Source of the DNA: Cristatella mucedo
Lineage: Eukaryota; Bryozoa; Phylactolaemata; Cristatellidae
Assembly: GCA_009760855.2 (NCBI GenBank)
Contig: WPIO01000005.1
Location: 11,740,001-11,804,000 of the forward strand
DNA: 64,000 nt
Reading direction: 5' to 3'
This document shows, piece by piece, positions 1 to 33,689 of this stretch (positions within the stretch are counted from its first letter, which is position 1; each line of letters opens with the position of its first letter). Made by a program: the position numbers and the translations under genes. The notes below the pieces were generated by a model. That model was given only the letters and a program-made list of their open reading frames with translations. It was not told the DNA's origin and did no database searches.

Positions 1-1045
1 ATAGGGTCCAGAGGACTTGTTGTCTTCTTTGATTGAGATACGAACTTTAGGACTAGATCACTAGTGACCTGCTTCAATGCAGACATTGAGGTGCAACCAG
101 GAATCGGGGAATAGCGTTCTAGTGGGGATGTTGTCATCGCAGGGATGGATTTCCTGATCTTGTCTATCTTCTGCACAAAGAATCAAGAGAAGCGATCAGC
201 TAGATTATCACAAGGATCATCAGGTAAGGAGCTAAGCTGGGAGCGGTTGAGGAGATGGTTTATCGTCGACATCAGCCTTTTTGGATTGTGCATCTGTGAT
301 TCAACAATGTTTCTATAGAAGCTAGACTTGGCCTTTGCTAGGATCGATTGGTACGACCTACAGTAGTCTTCATATTCCTGTCGATGGACAGTCAATCCTG
401 ATCTTGTGTATGCTTTTTCAAGCTTTCGCTTAGTAGACCCAGCTAGTTTAATGTCTGTGGTAAACCATAGGCCATCTGGGTGGGGGCGCACAGTGCGCTT
501 TTTCAGAGGTGCAAACTCGTCGAGTGTGTCAGCTAGTGTCGTGTTGTAGCTATCTACCAATTATGACAGATCGGAGGGAGGACTGAGCAGCAGAGGTGAA
601 GCAGATATTCTCGTACGGACAGCATCGATGTCAAGGATCTTGAGGTTTTGCTATTCACAGGTTATTTTAGAGGAGGAGGTGGGCACACACTGTAGATTGA
701 ATGAGATCTGCATGTGGTCAGATAAGCATGATTTGGTAATAATTGGTGATGACAAAGTGCAGTTGTATGAGAAAATCTGGTCGAGTGTGTGACCCTTGAT
801 GTGAGTTGGGCCATGCACATGAGCCATAAGAGACAATGAGTCAGTCAATGCACGAAATTCGGTGCTGAAAGCATCAGATAAGTTATCAAAGTGAACGTTG
901 GAATCACCCATAACGAGGAAGGATCAATTTCTTGCACACAGAATCGAAATGAGATCGGAGAAATCTGAGATAAAGGAGGATTTGGTACCTGGTGGTCGAT
1001 AGACTACTGCCACTATCGGTAGCTTGTTTTCGGATGAGACCAACA
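1..1045 (-). mobile_element. LINE-A fragment, endonuclease and linker part, inverted
   Basis: Minus-strand reading gives pieces of a CR1/L2-type non-LTR retrotransposon polyprotein. The endonuclease motif VVYRPPG is near 1000, MGDSNVHF near 910 and the SDH box near 735. The linker before reverse transcriptase, with the WFTTDIKLA stretch, lies at 183-560. Stops and frameshifts separate the pieces, so this is a dead copy. It meets a plus-oriented 3' half of the same family at about 1046. Confidence 0.8.
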
Positions 1046-1777
1046 TTGCTAAAATTTGGGCTTGTTTAGACAGGGAAATCACATCTAAAATTGGTCCATG
1101 CATTTGTGACATCCCGTCTTGACCTCTGTAACTCACTGCTTGCTGGTCTACCGGCCTGTGCACTCAGGTGCTTACAGTCGGTGCAAAACTCTGCAGCTAG
1201 GCTTGTCTGTCGTGAGTGTCGCAGTTGCCACATCACACCACTTCTCGCCGACCTGCACTGGCTCCCAGCCAAGCAACGCATCAAATTCCAGATTTTGTTA
1301 CTCCCTTTTAGGTCCCTTAATTTTTTAATTCCAGGCTACCTATCAGATCGACTTCCCACCAGACGTGCCACCCAGACCCCATCGTGCCATCCATACCTCG
1401 TACGAACCTCAAATCCACTGGAGACCGTACCTTTAGTTCATATGGTTCCAAAGCCTGGAAATCACTTCCAACTGGCGCACGACATCCCCTGACTGGACCA
1501 CATTTAAAGAAATAAAAAGCGCATCTATTTATCACAGCATTTAGTGGGTCCATTAAATTCAACTTCTATGAGTTTATGCGTGCTGACACTGCATGCTGCC
1601 ACTAAAAATATTTGCAAGCTGGCATTGTGCATGTCACCCTTAACCATGTTATGCTTCTTATCATTGAGCATGCTACCACCAACTGTTCGATGGTGCTTCC
1701 TTTGCAGGAAATGTAAAGTGTCTAGAAAAAGATTGAGTTCTCCGAGGGCGCTATATCAAATGCATTATTTTGATTAT
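1046..1777 (+). mobile_element. LINE-A fragment, RT C-terminal part and 3' end
   Basis: The plus strand encodes the region after the RT catalytic core, with motifs [15 protein letters not shown] and [12 protein letters not shown] (1091-1492). The family 3' UTR follows and ends in the LINE-A terminus: AAATGTAAAGTG, then GATTGAGTTCTC and GCGCTATATCAAATG at about 1706-1762, then an ATT-rich tail. The open frame covers only a fragment. Confidence 0.85.
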
Positions 1778-2073
1778 CAGGCAGATGGGTTGGCTCCTCG
1801 GGACTTATTAAAACGCCTTGAGCAAGTGTTAGAGCCGGCGTGACGAAGAAAAATCATGAATTGCGATTCCACCGTAAACGCGTGGTAGTAGCGACGACCA
1901 CTGCATTAACGCGAAGGCGACGCAGTTGACAAAAGCGGGCGTTCGTACTGGTGGTCAAAGCCGTCGTGTAAGCTGCTCCGGAGCACGTGACGTGAAGAGA
2001 AAAGAGAGTGTACTGCGTGGGTACAGGCTGACGCGCAAGCAAGAATTCATATGCGAGGCGAGGATAGTTTGCT
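1778..2073. other. Spacer without recognised feature
   Basis: About 300 bases between the LINE-A copy and SINE1. It is mildly CpG-containing. No gene, repeat or structure was recognised. Confidence 0.4.
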
Positions 2074-2212
2074 GAGCTGGTTTGGTCCAGCGGTTAAGGT
2101 GCTCGCCCCGACCAAGGTCTGGCTGAGGTCGTGGGCTCGAGCCCCCATCATATGTGAAGTGCCTGAATAAAGATTAAGTTCTCTCAAGGCGCTATACAAA
2201 TGAATTATATTG
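2074..2212 (+). mobile_element. SINE1 (tRNA-derived SINE)
   Basis: The tRNA-like head has an A-box-like TGGTCCAGCGGTTAAGG and a B-box-like GTGGGCTCGAGCCCC. A body follows whose 3' end (GTGAAGTGCCTGAATAAAG, then TTAAGTTCTCTCAAGGCGC) resembles the LINE-A 3' end. It lies about 250 bp before the TRAF start codon. Confidence 0.85.
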
Positions 2213-2219
2213 TTTATTG

Positions 2220-2465
2220 TCACAAGCCAGCAGGGAGAGCGCCCGTTCGGTGCGGGCCGGAACGTCAGTTGGGGGCGGAACCACGCGATGCGACCACACG
2301 CCCACCGTTCATGGCACACTCCTTTTGGCACTTCCGGGGGTTGGCCGACTCACGCGTATCTCCGCTCTATACGCAACCGTCCGCAGTTGGGAAAACCCAG
2401 CGTTGTGGACAATCCAGCCAGCTCATGTTAAGGTTCGGTCGCCCTCCAAGTGCTTTCGTATCTTC
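2220..2465 (+). promoter_or_regulatory. CpG-rich 5' region of TRAF gene 1
   Basis: This stretch just before the TRAF ATG has many CpG and GC runs, unlike the AT-richer introns, and is the likely promoter and 5' UTR. GGGAAAACCC at 2389-2398 is NF-kB-like but imperfect. The reading frame upstream of the ATG is open, so a longer N-terminus is not excluded. However, similarity to the second TRAF gene begins only at the ATG. Confidence 0.45.
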
Positions 2466-25063
<22,598 letters not shown>

Positions 25064-25440
25064 CCGTGATGTGTGCAGTGGTTGCCTGATTCCTGAGGTA
25101 AGCTTGTTGCCATCATTACTTTGCATTGCCGGCAAGGCTCGAACGCCTTAAAAATTATGTAGGTGTTACCTTATCCATGAAATTACAAAATGATGAATAT
25201 GGAAAACTGATGAGCTGGAATGGACAATTTAGCTAAAACTGAAAAATATTTTGACAGCATTATTATAGTCATAATGAGTAGATTGAATTGTTTTATATAT
25301 GGCATTTTACTAATTGAATAATCAAATTTAACGAGTCACTGCAGTAAACGTCGAGCAACAAAATAGCCGAAGTTTTATAACTATTTAAGATATTTTTATG
25401 GTCAATTCATTAACGTTAATTAATAAAAAAGTGCTTCTCT
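25064..25440 (+). other. Likely 3' UTR of TRAF gene 1
   Basis: AT-rich sequence after the stop. The first clear poly(A) signal, AATAAA, is at 25422-25427. Confidence 0.5.
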
Positions 25441-25596
25441 TGAAGTTCTGATTTCAACTTCTGCATTGCGAATGTAGGAAATATAAATTTGCATTTACCA
25501 TATAAATTTGTGTGATATGTGTGGAACCACTGTCGCTTGTCTTATACATGCACTGAAGTACAATTCTCTTGAGAGTGCATGTACGCTATTATTGCA

Positions 25597-25756
25597 GCGC
25601 TGGTTAAGTTTAGTGGTTAAGGGGCTCGCCTCGACCAAGGTCAAGGCTATTGTATTTGATGACCCAGGCCGGGGCTCGAGCCCCGTGGTATATGTGAAGC
25701 GCTTGACTAGAGACTTAAGTTCTCTTATGGGGCTAAACAGATGAATTTTATTTATA
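25597..25756 (+). mobile_element. SINE1
   Basis: GCTGGTTAAGTTTAGTGG, a head enlarged by a small insertion, B-box-like CGGGGCTCGAGCCCC, then the tail ACTTAAGTTCTCTTATGGGG. Confidence 0.8.
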
Positions 25757-25929
25757 TTTCATTCAATATTTGTGCTGATTATTTCACGAATTGCTCGTAT
25801 AGGTTCGATCTTGATGTGCTTTTCGCTCAGGTCAATGAGATCTGTTGATCTCGGTGCTCTTTATCGCAAGCCTTCTTGTATAGTGCCCTCCCATTGTGAG
25901 TTGTCTTAGTCCATTCTGGGAGGTAGCAT

Positions 25930-26460
25930 CCTTAAATCCTTGTCAGGGCAGGTGACATGGGCGTCGAGCTGTCTTGCAAAACATGGGAAATCCCTTCGTG
26001 GCCCACAGGAAATCGATGTCCCAATGTAATCTCAAATCGCAGGAGCAGCGCCAAAACACAAATGATGGCAGGAGCCAGCAGCAGCTGCACGGGAAGGGGC
26101 ACCGGTCTGGCTCCGACAGAGGATTGCTGCTGACTGCAGCAGCCAGCCTTGTGCCAGCTTGCTGTTTGTGAGCTCCGAGATGAAAAACGACGAAATGCCA
26201 AAGGAATTAAATCAGCACCGGTTGGAAGGGAAGCCGTGCGGTTTAAGGCATGGCCTGTCACACCGGCTTGCTGCGGGCATGGGACAAGAGCTGGGAGCAG
26301 GAAAAGCAGCCTCTGTCGTTGGAGGCCGGGCACTGCTTGTAGGCAGCTGGGGTCTGTTGAAAAACATCGAGTTAGCCGGGCTTGAATCGGCTGATTGTGA
26401 CAGTGTTTTTCTTTGCTGTCGATATGTACCTCGTAGAAAATGCCACGCCGGGTGAACACT
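25930..26460. other. Unassigned GC-richer segment with open frames on both strands
   Basis: The minus strand is open for 175 codons (25932-26459) and the plus strand for 98 (26159-26455). Neither translation resembles a family I know; both are rich in Ala, Arg, Ser and Leu. It could be an untranslated repeat or a chance ORF in GC-rich DNA. Confidence 0.25.
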
Positions 26461-26634
26461 CGGTATATTGGCGGACAGTACCGACCATAACAAATACTGT
26501 GTAGATACTAACAATAATTCTTAAATGCCAAGCTTTACTTGAGGGCTGCCCAATTCTCAACTGTATACCCACAGAATGAATCCTCCCTCCAGTCTTTTTT
26601 TTGAACATGAGCTTTGCTCTCAAAGTGTTTTTAA

Positions 26635-27350
26635 TGATAATACTTAGCGTTTGTGAAGCATCCTTCGAGAACTAAGTCTCTGTCTAGGCATTTTGCCTAT
26701 GCTGGAGAGGAAGCAAACTGATTGGTCTGTGAGTGCATGCAAGATTTCAGCATGCTTAGGCACATAAACAACAGTTCAACCGATCCTGTGAGGTACAGGT
26801 TGATTTTTAGCTTTTTTTTTTAGTCTCATCAATTCAGGCACGTCTTGAAGTCAGTTGTTGGTCAGTTCTAGGCTCTGGGAGTATATATGCCGAAGGTCTC
26901 CATTTAATTTGAGTTTGCTTACAGACACAACTAATCGACTTGAATCAGAAGAGTCGGTGGTACAATGCAAAATTTTACAAGGAAGTGTTTCTGATAGGTA
27001 GGTGGGAGGAAGAGACTAGAGGGACCTAACGAGGGTGACAGAACCTTGAAGTTATGCTTGAAGTCTTGCTTTGCTTTAAGCATCTTATTGCACAGGCCGG
27101 AGTGTTTGTAACTAGCAAGTTGCTGAAGTCTAGGCGAGATATAAAATGCACGGACAAACTTGGCTGGAGTATTATATATCCTTAACTTAGCAAAGCCTGC
27201 ATTTTTGGTAATGTTATGCAGAAAAAGTTAGGCAGAGTTGTTTGTGGGCTGTTATAGTCATTTAGTAAAAGGTTATTTTGGATTGAGACACTCAAATTCC
27301 GTGTAGTGGCTACTGGAGTTATACTGGTCGAGTCCACTTTGAGGGTCAGG
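26635..27350 (-). mobile_element. LINE-A 3' part, strongly decayed
   Basis: The complement of the terminus (CTTCGAGAACTAAGTCTCTG with TAGGCATTTTGCC) at 26663 is followed by the 3' UTR and RT C-terminus remnants. Pieces parallel those at 12500-13300. Confidence 0.7.
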
Positions 27351-27373
27351 CTACTCTACCAATACGGTAGTTT

Positions 27374-27529
27374 TGCTGTGCTAGCCCACAGGTAAGGTGC
27401 TTGCTCTGCACGACCCAGGTCGTGGGTTCGAATCCTGCAGTGGGCAACCTTTTGTTTTAACTTCAAGCGGTGGTGATAACCCTTAAGGCTCTTCTGGCGC
27501 TATAAAAAAGAGGCTGTTAAATCAGCTAG
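27374..27529 (+). mobile_element. SINE2 with intact B box
   Basis: CTAGCCCACAGGTAAGGTGC, then a canonical pol III B box GGTTCGAATCC at 27424-27434. The body is GTGATAACCCTTAAGGC and the end AGGCTGTTAAATCAGCTAG. Confidence 0.88.
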
Positions 27530-28030
27530 TATTTATTTACAGTGTTAATATTCTGTGTGGGCCATCGGAGACAGGCTTGCAATGTAACAGATATCAATTT
27601 CTGCAGGACTGTTTGCTTTAAGTTCCCGCAAGAATAAGCACCTGCTAGTTCTATGCAGGGTTGGACACAACAGATCACTTAAGAAATGGAAGCCTTTGCA
27701 AGCATGGCAGTGTTTTTTTGGTCGCATTCTAGCTGACAATAGCGAACTGGGCCCTTTACATTTGACCCAAGCACTGATCTACAAACCATGACTCTAGTAC
27801 GTATTGACGAGTAACAGATAGTCAAGGGCATACGTGTTGGTTGATCTTGTCATGCTGAATGGACTAGCACTTTTAGATGGCTGCAGCCTTGCGAAATTTT
27901 AAGCTGCTATGGTTCAATAGCAGTCAGCAGCTGCTTGAACTTGCTAGCCCACCAAACCCGGTTTAAAGAAAAGTCCGGTACAGCCATACAAGTTTAAATC
28001 TATCTATGAGTATCCCTGTAACTTATTATG

Positions 28031-28897
28031 TTTATGTAATGTAATGTAATGTATCTCCGTCAGTAACTCCACAAAGTCATAAAGATCATGTGGGTGTTAC
28101 GCAGGAGAGTTTTGTATAGCCCACTCACAGCCTAAGCGGCTTTCGGTACGCATTCGGTAGCCATCAGACTTCGTCTCACGCAACAAAGAGAAAGTGGGAA
28201 GCATAGAGGAGTCAGGAGAGCAGTTGAGGTGGTGAGTAGCATAGAAGTAGCAGTTCAGGACCGCTGAAAAAGATGTGCCATAGTCGGCAGTTGGAGAGTA
28301 GTTGTCGTTGCGTAAGAATTGTCGAAGCGAGTTCCACAGTCTAGGATCTGCAGAGCTAAAGCTTCTGTCGCCAACTGTCTTTAAGCGGAGGAATGGGACA
28401 GCTAATTTATTGTCCACACAGGACCTGAGGGCGCGAACAGGCTGAAACTGATGCAGCAGTTCAGCTAGGTACGAAGGAGCATAGCCGTGGCGGGCCTTGT
28501 GGGTCAGCGTAAGAACTTTGCTCTGTATCCTTTGCTCAACCGGCAACCATCCTAGCTCTTTCAGCAGAGGTGACACGTGCTCAAACCGCTGGGACTTGAA
28601 GACCAGCCTTGCAGCCATATTCATAGTCCGCTGTAGTGGCATAATAGCTTTCTTTGGCAGCCCAGCCAAAAGGGAATTACAATAATCAAGCCGAGACAGA
28701 ACTAAAGAGCTAGTTAAATTTTTTACAAGCCACTGTGGGAGACAGCTTCTAATCTTGGATAGGGATCGGATGTGATGGCTAGCTGTAGAGGCAGTCTTCT
28801 GAATGAAGCTTTTGAAATAGAGGCAGCTGTCGAACACGACACCTAGATTACGAGCACGTGGTGAAGGTTGCACAATAGCACCACCTATTAGAACAGC
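28031..28897 (-). mobile_element. LINE-B, RT C-terminal ORF and 3' end
   Basis: One uninterrupted minus-strand frame of 258 codons (28097-28873). It runs from QPSPRARNLGVVFDSCLYF through [30 protein letters not shown] and LRSCVDNKLAVPF. This is the conserved region after the RT core in CR1/L2 elements. The 3' end is tandem ATTAC units (complement GTAATGTAATGTAATGTA, 28035-28052). The 5' end is truncated. The long open frame, and only 11 differences in 253 residues from the 63-kb copy, point to recent activity. Confidence 0.9.
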
Positions 28898-29239
28898 GTT
28901 TAGTACAGCTTGTCAGTTAAAGCAGTTTTATTGTCACGGTTGAAATCTTCTAGCAGGCAGCTCTGTCATGCAAAACGCACGTCTTCATCAGCAGTTTTGG
29001 ATGCTGACAGATGTGCCATGCATTACGTTTAAAGAATTCCATTTATAGACCACTGACTGATTGTTCGAAGCGCTCAACATCAGCATCCGGAGATCGACGA
29101 AGTAAAGGCTCCTGTGACTCCTGAGGATGGACCAAGCGTCCAAGTTATCCTGAAAAGCTTAAGGGTGTGCCTCTTCAGCATCCGGACTGTAAAGTAAGCC
29201 ACTGCACCGACAGCCTCTCCTCTCAGGCTAATTTTAACT
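28898..29239. other. Spacer without recognised feature
   Basis: No gene or repeat was recognised between LINE-B and the next SINE2. Confidence 0.4.
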
Positions 29240-29372
29240 TGCTCCCACTTCTCGACCCAGGTCGTGGGTTCGAGTTCTGATGCAGGCTATCCCTCATTTC
29301 CCCCTGCAAGCATATGTGATAGCCGCTTAGGCTCTTCTGCTGCTATATAAATGAGGCTTTTGAAGCAGCCGA
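29240..29372 (+). mobile_element. SINE2
   Basis: CTTCTCGACCCAGGTCGTGG, GGTTCGAGTTC, GTGATAGCCGCTTAGG and the end TATAAATGAGGCTTTTGAAG. The very 5' head is lost or diverged. Confidence 0.78.
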
Positions 29373-29753
29373 CCTTTACTTTAGTAGTCGACCATTACCT
29401 AACCAACCGCTACGGCACAGGTGCATGGAAGCAGCTAGACGCGTTTCAGATGATTAGATGCATGCAGTTTCAAGAAAAAAAAGCACAATTTAGAAGAATA
29501 TTGTAGTCACTAGCTTCATCGTGGTGATTCACAGCTTACACGAATTTTCCCCAGATGTGCTGCAGAGATAAACGTATATCTTTACTTTTTACTAAGTACT
29601 TCAGGATTGCTTTGAGCCGATCTTCTCCAGGATCGCATTGAGTCGTTCTCCTCTCTCCGGCATTTCGACAGGCAGTTATAAATGATTACATTGCTGTGCA
29701 TTCATTCTTTGCTTAGTCTAGGTTCAATCAATTACTGTGTGACTGTGTTTCAG

Positions 29754-29924
29754 GTGGATGGAACAGCAAACTCACTGCAACTTATTAAATATCCCAGCTT
29801 GAAACCACAGGACTGCCCAAATTTTATCACTGTGAATGATCTGCAGGCTGGTTTGAATTTGCTGGTTTGCAATAACCAGCCATCATCGGCAGACTCTCTT
29901 CGAATTGATGTCAGCTGCCATTAA
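29754..29924 (+). CDS. Possible terminal exon of an unrecognised gene
   Basis: After a good acceptor (GACTGTGTTTCAG) an open frame of 56 codons begins VDGTANSLQLIKYPS, continues FITVNDLQAGLNLLVC and ends IDVSCH with TAA at 29922. A poly(A) signal (AATAAA, 30303-30308) follows about 380 bp later. The composition looks protein-like and does not match any repeat in the window. I do not recognise a domain and found no partner exons between 25.4 and 29.7 kb, so it may be chance. Confidence 0.3.
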   Translation: MDGTANSLQLIKYPSLKPQDCPNFITVNDLQAGLNLLVCNNQPSSADSLRIDVSCH

Positions 29925-31120
29925 AAGATGGCCTTCAAAGTGATATTCTCCAGTTATTAGTGAACCGCACTTACAATTGGCCAGACATCTCACTTGACCC
30001 TCTTTAGGAATTCACACTTGGTTAAATGGCTGCTTGGTTGTTCATAAGACATTGCCCAGACGTCGACACTACACATTTAGCGAATTTAGTCACATCGAAG
30101 CTTCTGTGGATTGTAAATATTAAGAACACAAAAGCTCATCAAATCATCAAGTCATTCTGTAGTGTGCTTGACATTGTCACCAAATGTGAAAGGCCATTCA
30201 GTATCAAAAGCGACATTGCATTCAGATGAAGCCTGGATGGCCTCAATGTGGAAACTGCTAATGGCATAGGCACATTTTCGTTAATGTCTGTATTGTTACA
30301 CCAATAAAAGTCACAAGAATATTGTAGTCACTGTCTTCCACATTATGCTTTGTACCTCACCTTATTTTTCTCAATTGTGCTACAAATACCAAAATACATC
30401 CTTGCTTATTATAAGCTGATTTAGGATCAACGGGATCAACTGTTCTTCACTGGAATTTGATGGGGAGCCATGAATAAAGACAGAGCTATATATTCTTTTA
30501 ACCAAGTCTATAGGATACATGCATTTGAATACATGCAGTCGAAAACCGTGCAAATTATTTTGCACTGGCTGACGTCTTTGAAATAAAAGCACTCAAAACA
30601 AGTATGTATACTGGCCAGTGTTACATGCAATATCTGGTGTGATGACGCCAACAATGTGACAAGCCATTCTCGAAGTTACTGAGAAACAAATATAGCACTG
30701 CCCAATTCTCAATCTCGTGTAGGTTCTGTTTGCCCTCACATCTAGAATCTCTAATTGCTAACCTCATTCATGTTGTTGTACAACTCATTTCTGTATACCT
30801 AGGACAGCCAGCCTGCACTAGTGATAACAATACACGATTCCTAGTCGCAACTCCATAGCATACCTAGTAAAGCTGTTACTTCCAACGTGGCAGTTCTTTA
30901 TCGGTTGCAGCACAGATAGCCAGCCAACTGTAAAGGCATCACACCGTAACCCCCAAGCACTGACTTGAACACCGGTCATAAGCCCACACCGGTCATAAGC
31001 CCACTTGACAAAGGTAAGCAAGCGTATGACTTAACTAATTGATATACAAGTTAATAGTAAATTAAGCTTACGTGCTCGCTTCTGCCTTTGTGTTGTCGTA
31101 GAACCAGTAATGAGGATGAT
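29925..31120. other. Region without recognised gene
   Basis: Only short ORFs. A string containing AGAATATTGTAGTCACT occurs at about 29498 and again at about 30317. AATAAA is at 30303. Nothing else could be assigned. Confidence 0.4.
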
Positions 31121-31129
31121 GATGATAAT

Positions 31130-31193
31130 AAGCTTACGTTTGTATTGCACCTTCAGAGAACTGAATCTCACTCTAGGCACTTTACAGATGCTG
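31130..31193 (-). mobile_element. LINE-A/SINE1 3' end fragment
   Basis: The complement of the shared terminus: TTGTATTGCACCTTCAGAG, AACTGAATCTCACTCTAGGC and ACTTTACAGATGC. Confidence 0.7.
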
Positions 31194-31210
31194 TATGTAA
31201 AGCAACTGTA

Positions 31211-31338
31211 ATCTGATTTGACAGCCCCACTTATATAATATTAGAGGGCCCTAAGTGACTGTCAACCAGCAGCCTGCGATAAAGAATTGCATAACACAAA
31301 AATCAAACTCGCGACCGCATTGCGAAGTTTGAGCTCAT
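31211..31338 (-). mobile_element. SINE2, diverged
   Basis: ACAGCCCCACTTATATAATA then TTAGAGGGCCCTAAGTGACTG and ATCAAACTCGCGACCG follow the order of a reversed SINE2 with many substitutions. Confidence 0.65.
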
Positions 31339-31789
31339 TACGATTTAAAATTACTATTAGTGAATCCAGATTGCCGAAATGCGACCTATAACTGGCAGCC
31401 TGTTACAGGCACATCGTAAGAAGTCAAGTTGGAGCACTGGTCATGCTGGCCGATCCTAGACCCAGAAAGAAAGCCCGGCTAACTCAGTCAATGGACTCCG
31501 CCTCAAAAACCAAAAATTACACGCAAACCATATGTGGCAGCTTCATGGTTTCGTCTTGCGACCGAGGCACATCGAGTGAACGAATCTTAAGTTTTACTCC
31601 GCTGCTCGTTGGTCGGCACTTTTGAGAGTTCACTGTGAATTGGTACACGCACTAAAGGAATGGGTTATTTTAGCGACAAGAAAATTTCACTGAACTAGTA
31701 AATGTAGTTAAGCTTGACATTTTGGGCCTTAAGGGATGCATGATGGCATAAGTAAATAATAGCTTGTAAAAACATGCAAAAGATCAGGA

Positions 31790-32424
31790 CTAACTCCATT
31801 GACGATCCTACGAGGACTACCTTAGATCACATGTACCCCTTCTCTCTCTCTCTCCTCTCTCTATCTCTGCTTGTTCTGCTTGATCTTTCGGCAGCGTTTG
31901 TTACTATTAATCATACAGTCCTTCTTGAACGCCACAGATCTCGCCTGGGAACTTCTGGCACTGCAGTGCAATTATTCAGGTCCCATCTCAAAGGGATGCT
32001 CCAGATTACTGATGTGAAAGGACAAAGATCATCCGAGGAACCACTTAAATCGGGTACCTTAAAGCTCTGTGCTCGGTCTAATTCTTTAAAAGATCAAGCA
32101 GCGTACTGACCTCAAGGTTTTGTCACTTACATTTAGATCTCTTTATTCTCTGACTCCAGCCTACCTATCAGAACAGGTCCCCCGCCAGGCAAAGAATCTT
32201 AAAAACCGATGTTCTGACTCGAATCTTTTAGCTAAGCCTCATACGAAAATTAAAACCTGTGGAGACCATGCCTTTTGTTCGTATGATCCCGTAGCATTGA
32301 ACTCACCCCTCCCCCGACGCATGTCCCAACGCCCCCAGACGTGACGACAACTAAACAGAAGCTTAAACCACACATGTTTATTACAGCATTTAGTGGGTCT
32401 TTGCGATTCGTCATTCGTATACAT
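31790..32424 (+). mobile_element. LINE-A, internally deleted, interrupted by a solo LTR
   Basis: The RT motif LLDLSAAFVTINHTVLLER lies at about 31870-31930. After a gap, the C-terminal region (ISLFSDSSLPIRTG in one frame, SLTPAYLSEQVPRQAK in another) lies at 32120-32340. The 3' UTR reaches 32424, where LTR-A begins. The remaining 3' end resumes at 33162. Confidence 0.8.
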
Positions 32425-33161
32425 GTAGCCGAGTTCCAAGGGGTCAGAGGCTATTTCCCGCCAAACCTCGCCATACTCCGGCCACGCTACCGCTCGCCAT
32501 GCCGCTGAGCTAGGTTAAGACGAGCGGCCGTCAGGTTAGACCTCTTTATAATATCGCATGCGCCAACAACAACAGGGGAACTAAACAAGTCTACAGGGAG
32601 GGTCTTGTACACAGTACACTATAGGGGCATAAGACGACTCAGCAAGCGCGAACAAACGTGTTAGTTGGTCGGTCGGCTTCTGCAGTCCTGTCGTTGTACC
32701 GTCTCCAAATCCAACAGTACGAGCGTACACCGTAAAAGATCCGGCTAGCTAAGTAACTGCTTGGCTAGTCGGAGACGACGTCAGCCACAGTCAAGAGCTT
32801 CCCCCGAAAGACGCCAACACACGGGGGGGGGGTCACGAACAAGCTACACGGGGAACGCGGAATATACAAGTCTCAACAACGAGCGTGCTATCCAGCTCCA
32901 CTCGAGCCTTGGGCACTAGTTCCCTTGCGTGCGTGGCATCATCGCTGGAGCACGCCTGCACGAATCCAGGTGCATAACTCGGCGAGCCCGGGAGCCTCTA
33001 ACACTACGACTTACTCAGCCAACTTCTCCTACCCAAGAGCCCCGGTGACCTCACGTCACCGCACATCAAGCCAAGCCGTAGGTCCGACCCCGGCCTAGCC
33101 AGCGATCCTTACCCTCATTATAGCTGTCCGGTCCCAGCCAACCGAGCCTAGCCTGGGTACA
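32425..33161 (-). mobile_element. Solo LTR-A with 5-bp target duplication
   Basis: A 0.74-kb repeat running, in its own orientation, from GTACCCAGG to CTCGGCTAC; TG...CA ends are possible if the target is read as TACA. It is flanked by TACAT at 32420-32424 and 33162-33166 and interrupts a LINE-A 3' UTR that continues on both sides. Related copies lie at 35305, 39491 and, diverged, 48170. No internal retroviral region sits beside this copy, so it is a solo LTR. Confidence 0.85.
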
Positions 33162-33353
33162 TACATATGAGTGCTTACACTGTGCCCGCTGCTTGCGGAT
33201 GGTACTTCCAATAATTTGATAGTAATTTCCGTATAACATCCGAGAATTGCCAAGAAAAAGATTCAGTTCTCTGAGGGGGCCATACACGTGCATTATTCTG
33301 GTTATTACTCAGTTCTCTGAGGGGGCCATACAAGTGCATTATTCTGGTTATTA
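33162..33353 (+). mobile_element. LINE-A 3' end with 45-bp tandem duplication
   Basis: Continuation of the interrupted LINE: AGTGCTTACACTGTGCCC, then AGAAAAAGATTCAGTTCTC and GAGGGGGCCATACACGTGC. The last segment, from AGTTCTCTGAGGGGGCC to GGTTATTAC, is repeated directly once (about 33266-33308 and 33309-33353). Confidence 0.8.
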
Positions 33354-33429
33354 CCTTAAAAATTTTTCGGTTCTTGCAGCTTCTGTCAAAACAACCCGAG
33401 AAAGTAGCCGTGCGAGCCACTCATCCCAA

Positions 33430-33625
33430 CATCGTTGCTCAGTCGAAGTTGCTCAGGTCGAAATCTTTGTACACGAACGACGACTGCACCTGATTGTAAT
33501 CGATTTTTGCTCTCGATATAAAGAAATTACTCCATTATCAAAACCAACGACCAAAGAAGTGGCGGCCGAAATACAGGCTATATTTGCTCGCTGGCGCATC
33601 CCAGAGTAATAGCAGTATGGCGATG
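33430..33625 (+). pseudogene. Gypsy-type integrase core fragment
   Basis: The frame at 33247-33609 reads RLHLIVIDFCSRYKEITPLS followed by EVAAEIQAIFARWRIPE. This is the DYxSRY...FARxGIPE region of Ty3/gypsy integrases, including the first Asp of the DDE triad. A stop follows the PE box and the rest of the catalytic core is missing here. Confidence 0.8.
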
Positions 33626-33689
33626 GTCCACAATCGAGGCGTAGCGAGGCCTTTCGGCGTAAACTGGCATCTGATAAAGCTGTGGTGAC

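Noticed and set aside
27374-27529. Possible real tRNA gene (intact B box)
   Set aside because: The head cannot be folded by eye into a full cloverleaf, and the same head plus a constant 3' body recurs about ten times, so it is a SINE.
29754-29924. Alternative last exon of TRAF gene 1
   Set aside because: The MATH domain is already complete at 25063 and this peptide does not resemble any part of TRAF-C.
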